This document shows, piece after piece, positions 50,038-61,500 of a stretch of DNA of 64,000 nt. Origin of the DNA: Apium graveolens (Eukaryota; Streptophyta; Magnoliopsida; Apiales; Apiaceae); assembly GCF_009905375.1 (NCBI RefSeq), contig NC_133657.1, positions 60,929,227-60,993,226 of the forward strand, given 5' to 3'. The notes beneath the pieces are model-generated. The model had not been told where the DNA came from and did no database searches. It saw only the letters and a list, made by a program, of their open reading frames with translations. The number at the start of each line of letters is the position of its first letter. Positions within the stretch are counted from its first letter, which is position 1. The position numbers and the translations under genes are program-made.

Positions 50038-51237
50038 TGTATGATAATCAATATTTGTATTCTGTAATTTTATTCTTCTTGAGTCTGTAAAAATGTTTAG
50101 TAGATTAGACTAGGGGATTTTTCTGTGAACAGTTTTCAAGCTAAGGAATAATCTCTGGAAGAAGATCAAATCCTGATCATGCCTCAGAGAAAAGTATAGC
50201 AGCTTAAAGTTGAATAATACTGTTCTAGGAAAAATGTTCTAAGTCAAGATATTGACAAGTCACAAATCAAGGAATATCGAGAAGTCAGTCAATAAGTTCA
50301 AAATGACTTGTAAAGAAGTTTCAAGAGATATCGACAAGTCATTTCTGCATGTAGAGATCTCAGAGATAACGACAAGTCAAAATATGTATGTAGAGATCTC
50401 AGAGATATCGACAAGTCATTTCTCCATGTAGAGATCTCAAAAATATCGACAAGTCAAAATGTGTATATAGAGATCTCAGAGATATCGGCACGTCAAAATG
50501 TGTATGTAGAAATCTCATAGATATCGACAAGCCATTTCTCCATGTAGAGATCTCAGAGATATCGACAAGTCATTTTACGTATAAAGAAATGGAGACCTCA
50601 ACAAGTCAAATATACATGTAGAGAACTCAAGATATCGATAAGTCATTATACTTATCAATATGTCACTTCTCTACATAACAAAAAAAGATCTCGACATACT
50701 ATCTCAAATTTAGAATATAGACAAGTTCAAGATTCAAGATTACCAGTCAACAAACAATTCATTCACTGAATTGGAAAGGCGGCTTGAAGAATACAAGATC
50801 AAGGGCCAAGATTCACTGAATAAAGGATAGTCACAGACATGCAAGATTCTACATAGATTTGCTACCACCAGAAAAGGAAATAGACATGATTTCTTTAGAA
50901 ATTGGTTTAGTACATTTTAGTGTAAGTTTTGTATATAAAGCATGCACGAGTCCTTAGTTTAGAGGTAACAAACAGATCTAGAAAAAGTTTGTATTGTCTC
51001 TCAAGGTTGTAGTTGAGTTCTTATTTCTAAGAACACGGATTTGTAGAAAGAAAAACTTAATGAATATGATTAAGTGAGTTTTTGATATATTGTGTTTTGT
51101 GTGTTCACTGTTAAACATTATATCGCTACAACTCTTAACTGCTTTGTGCATCCATAATCCACACAATTTTAATAGTCAAGTATCAAAAAACACATTCACC
51201 CCTCTGTGTTATATTTCTTTGCATTTAATATCTAACA
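50038..51237 (+). repeat. Copia 5' LTR (1200 bp) with internal tandem array
   Basis: Begins TGTATGATAATC, ends ATCTAACA, and is followed by a Met-tRNA primer site. TATA box TATATAAA at 50932-50939. A related inverted LTR begins at 61248. Its matching 3' LTR is not in the window. Confidence 0.8.
50326..50640 (+). repeat. 38-bp tandem repeat, about eight copies, inside the LTR
   Basis: Unit approximately ATCGACAAGTCATTTCTCCATG followed by TAGAGATCTCAGAGAT. Two sub-variants (CATTTCTCC and AAAATGTGTAT) partly alternate. It lies upstream of the LTR TATA box. Confidence 0.85.
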
Positions 51238-51239
51238 AG

Positions 51240-51382
51240 TGGTATCAGAGCAAAATATGAAAGAAAAAAGATAAATATATCTTGGAAGAATAAGTGCTCA
51301 TAAATTGAGCATTATCAAGATAAATGTCTTTGACAAGGTCAACTACACATAATGGAAAAAGAAAATGATGTTATTCATAAAG
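51240..51382 (+). pseudogene. Primer site and gag stub of the 50038 copia element
   Basis: TGGTATCAGAGC (51240-51251) is followed by a gag-like start reading VFDKVNYT, a stop, then WKKKMMLFIK. This resembles the FDKENY...WKKKMLLFLQ start of the other Sirevirus Gag. Another element begins at 51383. Confidence 0.7.
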
Positions 51383-51918
51383 TGTTAGATATATTTGAGA
51401 TGTCATGTCTATATGTTTCATGTTTAGTTTTCAGATCTTAACAAACAGGAAATATCAGTACTTACTGGAATCAGTACTTACTGGAAGTCAGAACTTAAGT
51501 GCGGGAGGACTTACAGTTAAGGAAGGAAGCTGATTTACAGGATAAAAGATCGAGACTAAAACAAAAGAAGATATGTATGGAAAGAGTAAGAAGATAAGAA
51601 GACTTGTATAAGATATCTGATTGATATATTTTAGGAGACAAAATTATATTCCATATCAATTAGAAGTTATCTTGTAACTGTGTACTATATAAACACAGAC
51701 ATAGGTTTACACTATATGTGTTATCATTATCGAGAAGATCATACATTGTAACCTAGCAGCTCTTAGTGATATTTGTTCAACACTGAGAGAGAACTGTTCC
51801 ATTGTAACAGAGTTTATTATATTGAATATATCTTTTTACTGTTACTTGTGTTTGAAATTGATTTGATTGTAATAAACACTGTATTCAACCCCCTTCTACA
51901 GTGTTGTGTGACCTAACA
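51383..51918 (+). repeat. 5' LTR (536 bp)
   Basis: TGTTAGATAT...GACCTAACA; TATA box TATATAAA at 51686-51693; primer site TGGTATCAGAGC at 51921-51932. Confidence 0.85.
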
Positions 51919-51971
51919 ATTGGTATCAGAGCTTATCTGTTAACATACATACAGTAGAGATCCAAACAATC

Positions 51972-53973
51972 ATGTCTGAAGAAGCAGAAACTCCAATCAA
52001 GCCCACCAAAACTGAAGAAACTATAAACACTCAAATCCACAGTCGATATGAGACTATTAGGATTCCCATACTGAGACCTTCTGAGTATCCCATATGGAAA
52101 GTGAAGATGGCTATGTTTCTGGAGGCTACAGATCCAGAATACCTTGACAGAATTAATGAAAGACCACATAATCCAACCAAGCTCTCTGTTGTAGTTGCAG
52201 ATCAGCCAGCAAAGACCATACCAAAGGAGAAAAGTGAGTATACAGCTGAAGATATCTCATCCATTACCAAGGATGCAAAGGTAAGACATTTGTTGCATAG
52301 TGCCATTGATAATGTCATGTCAAACAGGGTAATTCATTGCAAGACTGCAAAGGAAATATGGGATGCTTTGGAGATAAGATGCCAGGAAACTGATGCAATC
52401 AAGAAGAACAGGAGGACTATACTCACTCAAGAGTATGAGCACTTTGACTCAAAAGCTGATGAGTCATTAACTGACTTATATGACAGGTTTGTCAAACTCT
52501 TGAATGATCTGTCACTGGTGGACAAGGAATATGATCTTGAAGATTCAAATCTAAAATTCCTCTTAGCTCATCCTGAAAGTTGGGATTTGAAGTCTACTAC
52601 TATAAGAGACAATTATGCTCTTGATGAAACTACTCTTGATGAAATTTATGGTATGCTCAAGACTTATGAACTTGAGATGGATCAAAGGAGCAAGAGACAT
52701 GGGAGAAAGTCAAGGATAATTGCTCTTAAAGCTGAGGAGGAATCCCCCAAGGTGGCTGTCTCAAAGAAAGGCAAAGGAAAGGTTCTCATCATAAAGTCTG
52801 ATTCAGAATCATCAAGTTCTGATGATGATGATTCAGAAACTAAAAGTTTAACCGAAAGCTGATGAAGAGATGATGAAATTGTGTGCTCTTATAGTGATGG
52901 GTATCACAAAGATAGCCTATAGGAATTTCAAAAGGGGAAAGAAATTTTCCAAGAAAGGTGGAAGTTCTGATAAGAAAGGGTTCAGAAAGTATGAAGGCAA
53001 AAGTGCAAAGTCTGACAGGGGAAACAACTCAAATGTCAAATGCTACAATTATGGTTAAAGAGGCCACATATCTACTGACTGTAAGAAAGGAAAGAGTGAC
53101 AAAGGCAAGGCACTTGTCACAAAGAAGAAAAGCTGGACAGACACTTCAGATTCTGAAGATAAGGTGAATTATGCTTTAATGGCAAATGCTGATGGCAGCC
53201 CTGAAACTACTGAATTGAAGGTACCTCAAACAACTTATGCTTTTCATACTGATGATATTACTGAGTTGAGATTATATCTTAAAACCATTTTTATTAGTTA
53301 CAGAGATCCGACTTTAACATGTGAAAGATTAACTTCTGAAAATCTTGCTTATAAGAAAATGAATGACTACTTGGAAAAAGAGTTAGTTATGTTCCATCAA
53401 ACTCAGAAAGAAAGAGATGATGCTTTTTCTGTTAGAGATGAATTGCTAAAATTAAATCAATCTCTAAAAACTGAGTTAGAAAAAGAAAGAGAGATTATCA
53501 GGACTTGGACTAACTCTGGCAGAACAACTCAGAACTTATTAAGTAGTGGAAACTGGAAAGAGGGCTTAGGTTATGGAGATGATAAAAGTGAAAAAGGAAT
53601 TGAACAAATTAAGCCAATTATTGTTAAACAGACTGCAAAGCCAAAGGTAAATCCTGTTAAGTTTGTAGCTAAAACTATAAAGTCTGATTCTGAAAAGATG
53701 AAAGAGTCTGTGACAAAAGTTAAGGAAAAGTCAACTTCTGACAAATTAGAACATGATAAACCAGCTGAAGTTAACATAGGCTTAATGACTAAGATGCAAC
53801 TTAAGCATAAGCTGAAAGAAATAAGGAATGTCAACAAGGTAAAGGCAGCTAGGAAAAATAGGAATGGAAAGGAAGGTGTGAATAAAAGCAATAATTATAT
53901 GCCTATTCCTAATGCTCCTAGAAAGAAATGTTATAACTATGGAAACTCTAACCATCTTGCTTTTTTTTGCTGA
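51972..53973 (+). pseudogene. gag: Sirevirus Gag, broken
   Basis: MSEEAETPIKPTKTEETINT opens an 296-codon frame with a UBN2-type region (SEYPIWKVKMAMFLEATDPE; IRDNYALDETTLDEIYGMLK) and an acidic Ser-rich end. After a frame shift near 52855 comes a zinc knuckle (CYNYG, stop, RGHISTDC near 53040) in which the second Cys is Tyr. A coiled coil follows (53340-53500), then a Lys-rich linker and two more damaged knuckles (CYNYGNSNHLAFFC near 53930; CFHCGSLWYSIYTC near 54055, His to Tyr). Confidence 0.85.
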
Positions 53974-54327
53974 AAGAATAAGAATATAAACTCTTTACCT
54001 CCTAAGTCAGGAGTTAAGAGTCAGTCTGTTAGGTTTAAGACACAGAATCCCTGTTTTCATTGTGGTAGTTTATGGTATTCCATTTATACTTGTAAGGAAT
54101 ATCATAGTTTGTACTATAATTATTATCAGATAAAACCTTCTTTGAAGAAAGTTACTTTAATTCCTTCTAGTGTAAAGTCTGATGCAAAGTCTGATATAAG
54201 TTCTGATAAATAGCATGTTAGCATAAACTCTGATATTAAATCCGCTACAAATGCTAACAAACTTAAAAAGGCCAAAGGATCCAAGCAAGTCTGGGTCCTT
54301 AAAACTAACCATTAGTGGTCTTTGTGA

Positions 54328-57300
54328 TTGCAGGGCAATAGGAAAAACATCCTAGTACTGGATAGTGGATGTTCAGGACATATGACTGGAAATAAAGCCC
54401 TGCTCTCAGACTTTGTGGAGAAAGCTGGCCCAGGAGTTTCTTATGGAGATGGCAATATGGGAAAAACTCTGGGATATGCTAATATTAATCTTGGGAATGT
54501 CATCATTGAAACAATAACTCTTGTCTCAGAACTTAAACACAATCTGCTAAGTGTGAGTCAAATCTGTGACAGAGGTTATCATGTGGATTTCTTTGAAGAA
54601 CACTGTGAAGTTGTAAGTAATTCTACAGGCAAAGTGGTTCTGAAAGGTTACAGGCATGGTAATATTAATGAAGCCATACTTTCAACAAGTACTGATGGTT
54701 CTGCAATCTGTCTGTTGAGTAGAGCATCAATTGAAGAAAGCTGGAATTGGCATAAAAGACTCTCTCATTTAAATTTCAACAACATAAATGAGCTTGTAAA
54801 GAAAGATCTTGTGAGAGGACTTCCAAAATCAGTATTTGCTCCTGATGGCCTTTATGATTCATGTCAAAAGGCAGAACAAAGAAAATCTTCTTTTAAGAGA
54901 AAAACTGAGTCATCAATTCTTGAGCCTTATCACCTACTGCATGTTAATCTATTTGGTCCAGTCAATGTCATATCTATTGCAAAGACGAAATATGAAATGG
55001 TTATAGTGGATGAGTTCACAAGGTACACTTGGGTGTACTTCTTGCACAAGAAGAATGAAACTGCATCTACTCTAACTGATCATGTTAGACAACTGGATAA
55101 GTTGGTCAAAGATTATGTTAAAATTATAAGAAGTGATAATGACACTGAGTTCAAGAATTCAATCATGGAAGAGTTCTGCAAAGAGCATGGAATCAAGTAG
55201 GAATTTTCTGCACCTGGAACTCCACAGAAAAATGGAGTTGTAGAAAGAAAGAACATGACTCTCATTGAAGCTGCATGAACTATGCTTGATGAAGCAAAAC
55301 TGCCAACCTACTTTTGGGCTGAAGCTATGCAGACTGCTTGTTTTACACAGAATGCTACACTCATAAACAAGCATGGAAAAACACCATATAAGATGGTGAA
55401 GAAAAAGAAGCCAAATCTGAAATACTTTCATGTATTTGGTTGCAAGTGTTTTGTTATTAAGACTCATCCTGAACAGCTGTCAAAATTTGATCTAAAAGTT
55501 GATGAAGGAATTTTTGTTGGATATCCACTTTCCACAAAAGCCTTCAGAGTCTAAAATTTAAGAACAAGGGTTGTCATGGAATCAATCAATGTATATTTTG
55601 ATGATAAGAAGATTACTGGACTTGAAGATTTCAATGATCATGATCAACTGAGATTTGAAAATGAAGACTTAAATTCTGATTCTGCAAATTCTGATGACGT
55701 AAAATCTGATCCTGTAAGTTCTAACGGGTTAAGTTCTGATGTCATTGAACTGTGGTAACAACTCCAAAGGAAAATGCACTTGTCCGGGGGAGCAAGATGG
55801 AAATCCTACCACATCTTAAGACTCTCAAGAAGCATCAGAATCTGTCACTGGCTCTTCAAGTTCTGATTCATCTAGTCCTGATGAGCCAAATTCTGATAAT
55901 TTTGGAAACTCTGATACTTCAAATCCTGAAGGATCCAAGTCAAATTTTGAAGTCTCAGAGAGCATAATTACATGGGGAGCATGAGAAAATGCTGATGGAG
56001 ATAGCATGGATCATGGGGGAGGATCCAATTCTAGAAGTCAACTTCAATCTACAAGGAAGTGGACCAAATCACATACACCTGACTTAATAATTAGAGATTC
56101 TGAAGCAGGTGTTAGAACTAGAACTGCAACATCAAATGAATGTGTCTATCATTCTTTTCTATCTCAGACTGAACCAAAGAAAATGGAAGAAGCTCTTCAA
56201 GATGCTGATTGGGTGCAAACAATGCAGGAAGAGTAAAATGAATTTGAAAGAAATAAAGTCTGGACCCTAGTGCCAAGACCAAAGAACAGATCCATTGTTG
56301 GCACAAAATGGGTGTTCAGAAAAAAAAACTGACAGTGATGGTATAATTACAAGGAATAAAGCAAGGCTGGTTGCTAAAGGCTACTCTCAACAGAAGGGTA
56401 TTAATTATGATGAAACATTTGCACCAATTGCTAGATTGGAAGCCATAAGAATCATTTTGGCTTATGCTGCTCACAAAAAGTTTAAAGTCTTTCAAATGGA
56501 TGTGAAAAGTGCTTTTATTAATGGAGAATGGGAAGAAGAGGTCTATGTTGAACAACCTCCAGGCTTTGAAGATTCAAAATTTCCAAATCATGTCTACAGG
56601 CTTGACAAAGCACTTTATGGCTTTAAGCAAGCTCCTAGAGCATGGTATGAGACTTTAGCTCAATTCCTTCTGGAAAGTGGATTTCACAGAGGTACAATTG
56701 ATAAAACACTGTTCTACCTCAACCATGGAAAGGACCTACTTTTGGTACAGATATATGTTGATGATATCATATTTGGTTCTACAAATGCCAAACTCTGTGA
56801 AAGGTTTGCAAAACTAATGTAGTCAAGATATCAAATGAGTATGATGGGAGAACTCAGCTATTTTCTGGGACTTCAAGTCAAGCAAAATGAAGAAGGTACT
56901 TTTATCTGTCAATCCAAGTACACCAGAAATTTACTGAAGAAATTTGGAATGCAAGATTGTTCAACTGCATCCACTCCCATGGCCACTACAACCAAGTTAG
57001 ATAAAGATACTGGTTCATCAGTAGATATTACTAACTACAGAGTTATGATTGGCTCTTTACTCTATTTAACTGCAAGTAGACCTGATATCATGTATGCTAC
57101 CTGTCTTTGTGCAAGATTTTAGGCTGATCCAAGAGAACCTCACTTAATAGCTGTGAAAAGAATTCTCAAGTACCTCAAGGGTACAGCTGATCTAGAATTG
57201 TGGTATCCTAGAGAATCAAATTTTAAGCTAATAGGTTACTCAGATGCAGATTTTGCAGGATGCAAAATAGACAGGAAAAGCACTAGTGAAAGCTGGCAAT

Positions 57301-57695
57301 ATTTTGGAGGCAGATTGGTTTCTTGGTTTAACAAGAAACAGAAGTCAATTTCCACATCAATTGCAGAAGCAGAATATATTTCTGCAGGAAGCTGTTGTGC
57401 ACATATTCATTGGATAAAGAATCAGTTACTGGATTATGGGTTAGAATTTTCTAAAATACATCAAAGTGCTATTGCTATGACAGGTAATCCAGTTATACAC
57501 TCAATGACAAAGCACATCAGCATTAGATACCATTTCATAAGGGAACATGTGATGGAAGGAACAATGGAATTGCATTTTGTTCCAACAAATTAACAACTAA
57601 CAGATACCTTCACAAAACCACTATGTGAAGCTACTTTTACAAGACTGGTAAATAAACTTGGAATGGTTTCAGGTTATTTCTCTAAATCTACTTAG
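54328..57695 (+). pseudogene. pol: Sirevirus Pol, broken by stops
   Basis: Protease VLDSGCSGHMTGN; integrase HKRLSHLNF with the zinc finger damaged (LYDSCQ, expected Cys is Tyr) and the first catalytic Asp changed (HVNLFGPV). RT has [20 protein letters not shown] and an intact YVDDIIFGS; RNase H has GYSDADFAGC and SIAEAEYISA. Premature stops near 55198, 55276, 55552, 56234, 56820, 57120 and 57591, plus a frame shift near 56325. It ends TFTRLVNKLGMVSGYFSKST. Confidence 0.88.
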
Positions 57696-59060
57696 TTTTT
57701 GTTCTCATACATCAGACTTTATGATTAGTGTTTACAGATTGTCTTATCTTCATGTAATCTGTGCTTTAATTGAAATACATTAAATGCTGATTGTTATCTG
57801 ATGTGGATCTTTATACTCTGATAGTGATTTGAATATTCTGTGACTATTCAATCCAATGAGGATATATGTGCCAGATGCTGACCTAGTAGTCTTTAACATA
57901 CTAGAAATCCCATGTTTGAATTAGTTGTTTATGTGGAAACTCATTAACACAAGCAAATTCTGATATTGAGCTTAGTCAAGTTTACTTTGTGTATCTTATT
58001 ACTAAGTCACAAACTAGATTCTTGCTTCTTATCTATCAAATTTTGATGTCAGTAAATCTTAAGGATGAATTAAATGCTGATAAGCCTCACTTATCAAAAG
58101 AAAAGAAAAGAAAAGAAAAGAAAATAAAAGTCAGGTACTCCTTTGAGATCTAGAGTAAATATGTGAAAGGGAAGACCCAAGTGCATTGCTGGTATTAAGT
58201 AATATGCATTAGAAAAGCAAATAAATTTTTCTTGGTGACTTTTCACATTCTGTGATTACTGGAGAAATAATAGCATAAATTCTGATAAGAAGTTGTGACT
58301 CACTTACACTGAGAAGCCACTGTAAAAAGGAATTTCAAAAGATGCATAAAATGAGCAAAAACAGTTGAGGTGGAAACCTGCATAAATTTGTTCTATAGTA
58401 GACTTCATGATTGATGACAGATTTTAAGCACTTTTCTTAGTTATGCCTTATTTCTAAGATGACCTGAAGTTTATCAGACTTTAATCTTTATCTGATATTC
58501 TACTGAATGCACACACTTTCACTCCATATGAATGATGAAAATTACTGTGGTGATTAAGTTGTTTCCGACATACAATTAAGCGTCATATGCATAAATTCTG
58601 AGGACAAGTTCTGATGGAAGTTCTGATGATTAAACTCTGAAGAAAACAAGTCATTATTTGTATGAAGAATTACAGAAACAAATATTCACTTTTTGAGTAT
58701 AGAAGCCATATTCTGATGACCATTAAGTTCTGATAATAGTCAAGTTCTGATGTAAATCCTGATGGAAACTCTGATGCTTACGTGGCATTATTTATTTACT
58801 TGACTTATTTGTGGTAAATACTGAACGGTCATATTTAATCAGAATATAATTAGGTGAGATAAAAACAGTCATAATCATTAAGGGTTAGTGGTAAACGTGT
58901 CTGTCTTGAAAAACTGCATGTGCACAGTAATTGTTACTTATTTCCCGTGCCCATTAACTCCTGCTTTCATTTTTTTACTGACTGTTATTATTATACATCA
59001 GTCTAGGGAGACGAGGCATCATTATTTCTACTCTTAATTGTTAAACAGTCCTCGAGTCCC
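57696..59060. other. Pol to env-like spacer of the Sirevirus
   Basis: AT-rich, non-coding, with recurring AGTTCTGAT/ATTCTGAT words (58610-58775) and an (AAAAG)n microsatellite at 58096-58130. Confidence 0.6.
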
Positions 59061-59178
59061 TTGGTATTCCATTGGCTATTTAAACCGACATTTCATCTCA
59101 GCCAAATCATCTTCCATTCTCACACAAACTCATTCTCTCTCTTTTAATTGTCATCATTTTTCTCCTTCATAAACAAAA
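59060..59178 (+). promoter_or_regulatory. Putative internal promoter of the env-like gene
   Basis: ATTGG (reverse CCAAT) at 59071, a TATA box TATTTAAA at 59078-59085, a leader rich in C and T (CTCATTCTCTCTCTTTT near 59128), then ATG 59179 in good context (ACAAAAATGG). It resembles the arrangement before the env-like ORF of the 7222-20468 element. Confidence 0.45.
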
Positions 59179-59449
59179 ATGGTTCTTTTCAACATGTTTA
59201 TGAACTATGAAAATTTCAATGTAGAGTTTAGTTGTGATGACTGACAACAGGAATGGTATGTCACCGCCATTCCTGAAGAGATCTGGAACTTGGTTCCACA
59301 AGAGGTTCACACAAACCTCTTGTTCTTTTTGATGGACTATCAGCTCCATCTTGATCATTTGGAAGAAGAACAGAGAGAGGCTCTTCTTTAGCAAGAACGG
59401 ATCATCCGTCTTGCAGTGCTCTTTGTCAGCAACAGGAGGAACTAGTTGA
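59179..59449 (+). pseudogene. Short ORF after the internal promoter, unknown family
   Basis: MVLFNMFMNYENFNVEFSCD is followed by TGA, then in the same frame WYVTAIPEEIWNLVPQEVHT, LDHLEEEQREALL, a TAG, and ERIIRLAVLFVSNRR. The amphipathic, Leu-rich character across the stops suggests a once-coding peptide rather than chance. I do not recognise it. It precedes the main env-like part. Confidence 0.4.
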
Positions 59450-59739
59450 TAGGTTTTCTTCTAGGACTAAGGCTGTTGATGTTCACGATCTTAGACTAGG
59501 CTTATCTTGTATTCTTTTGCATGAAATCTATAAATTTCATAAGATGTACTCTTTGGATATTTTAATGAAATTTCCTTTGATTGCAAGATTTCGTCTCTGT
59601 TTCTCTCATATTATGTGAATGTTCTTATTGTAGTCTGTTAATCTTTACTTCATCTATTTGAATTATATCTCTTGATGAATGTTTTGATTAAAATTATGGT
59701 CAATAATAAATTGTGATGATTTGAGACACAATTGAAGCA

Positions 59740-60845
59740 TAGGTTCATGCTTCAAAACCTGTGATAGTTGAAGCTGAGAATGTCAATTTTCAGAAAGAAA
59801 CAGAAGCTGAAGGGCCAATCCCTCAGGTAAATGCTGAAGCTCAAAGTTTTGATATTTTGAAGAGGAAAAGAACTGTAAACTCTGCTGAAAAAGAAACTCC
59901 TTCACTGGCAAGGAGACTAAAGAAAATAAGGGCAAAGATGTATAATGCTAAATCTCCATCTGAAGATTCTGCAGAAGCTGAGGAAGGGGATCAGGAATCT
60001 CTGATCTCAAAAGAGCCAATTATCATTGAAGCCCTTCCAGCTAAAGCTCAAGACACTATTCCTAATATAGTGATCACTCCTACTATTTCTTCGGTAAGAG
60101 AGACAACAGTGGAAGTTTCAGGATTAAGTCCTGAAGTTGATATCACTAGGCTGCACATTCCAACTGTTCTTTATTTGGAAGCTCCTACAGCAGCTCAGCC
60201 ATCTACATTCAACTCTCCAATCTTAGATGCTGAGATACCATCTACACCAGTTCTGGAGATAAATTATGATGCTCAAAATTTAGATGATGTTATTCCTGAA
60301 TCTCCAGTTGCTTCACACACTGTAGTGCTGTCAGAACATAATGAGTCTTCCTCAAATTCTGAAGACAGTGTTTCTGTTGAGACTCTAGCTCCCATTCTGG
60401 GCAAGGAAGCATTGGTAAAGAAATTTATTGAACATGATGCACCTATTTTTTGGGAGGATACTCACAGAGGTGTAGAGTGGACCAAGAAGTGGAATGAATC
60501 AGATTTTATTCCAAGCACCAAAATTCTGAAAGTGCATGTGTCAGAAGCTGATGAGTTATTGTCAAATTCTGATTTCAAGACTCAACTCAAGGTTACAGCT
60601 ATGAGTACAAGAAGTCTTCATGGTCTACATTCTATTACTCATGCTAAGGTTGATACACTAAAGGAAAATGCTGATAAGCTAGATCTACATATCAAGCTTA
60701 ATAAGAATAGATATATCAGACCTACTATTGAGAAAGTTGAAGCCATTGAGAAGTTTCAAGAGAAGCAACAGGCCAAAATTACTAAGGTCCTACAAAATCA
60801 AGCTTCTCAGAAAGCTCAATTGGATGAGGCCCAAATTAATAAGAA
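59740..60845 (+). pseudogene. Env-like ORF of the Sirevirus, truncated
   Basis: An open frame of about 360 codons (from about 59740): acidic, Pro/Ser/Thr-rich with KRKRTVNSAEKETPSLARRL, then FIEHDAPIFWEDTHRGVEWT and a helical coiled-coil end (EKFQEKQQAKITKVLQNQAS). Same position and same layout (low-complexity region, then coiled coil) as the env-like ORF at 8792-12208. The last codons before the stop at 60874 come from the inverted LTR, so the C-terminal half is missing. Confidence 0.7.
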
Positions 60846-61248
60846 TATATATATTTTGACTTGTAGATATCTCTGAGATCTCTAATGAGAAACTTTGACT
60901 TGTCGATATCTCCAATCTTCATATCTTCATTTGGCTTGTCGATATCTCTGAGATTTCTCTATAAGCTATTTTGGACTTCTCGATAAGTCATTTTGGAGTT
61001 CTCAAATGACTTCTCTATATGACTTGATCTGTGACTTGTAGATATCTTGACTTAGAACATTTTATTAAAACAGATTTATTCAACTCCAAGCTTCTTCACA
61101 ATTTATATGAGGCATGATCTTCTTGATCTTCTTCCATAGTTTATTCTTAGGCTTGAGACTGTTTATAGAAAAATACTCCAGTCTAATCTTTGACATTTTT
61201 ACAAACTCAGCTAATACAATACAAACTACAAATTTAGATTATCCTACA
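60846..61248 (-). repeat. Truncated inverted copia LTR, relative of the LTR at 50038
   Basis: On the - strand it reads TGTAGGATAATCTAAATTTG and then follows the 50038 LTR through AAATGTTCTAAGTCAAGATAT into the GATATCGACAAGTC repeats, where it stops at about 60846. It has only three or so repeat units. Its left part is missing. Confidence 0.8.
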
Positions 61249-61500
61249 ACTAATTTTTAGGGTTGTCAATTTGACTTAGTCTTGTTATAGTACATGCATG
61301 TCTTGTACAACAATCTTTCCTAATTTGTGAGAATATTGCTTAGCACAAATTAATGCCTGATAGCAAGACTAACCCCAAGTTACAATGAAAAATAAAACAT
61401 TACATACAAAATTGACATAATTACAGATTTTATACATTAAGTGATTACAAGAATTTGGTAAGTATATTCATCATAAAAATTTCTCATAGCCTGTTTCTTG

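Larger units (their letters stand above)
51383..60845 (+). mobile_element. Sirevirus-type copia element, decayed and 3'-truncated
   Basis: 5' LTR, primer site, gag, pol, spacer and env-like ORF are present in order. The env-like frame ends abruptly near 60845 against an inverted LTR, and no polypurine tract or 3' LTR is seen. It is inserted in the gag start of the 50038 element. Stops are mostly C-to-T or G-to-A changes. Confidence 0.85.

Noticed and set aside
50326..50640. CRISPR-like regular repeats
   Set aside because: Units are contiguous without unique spacers, in a plant LTR.
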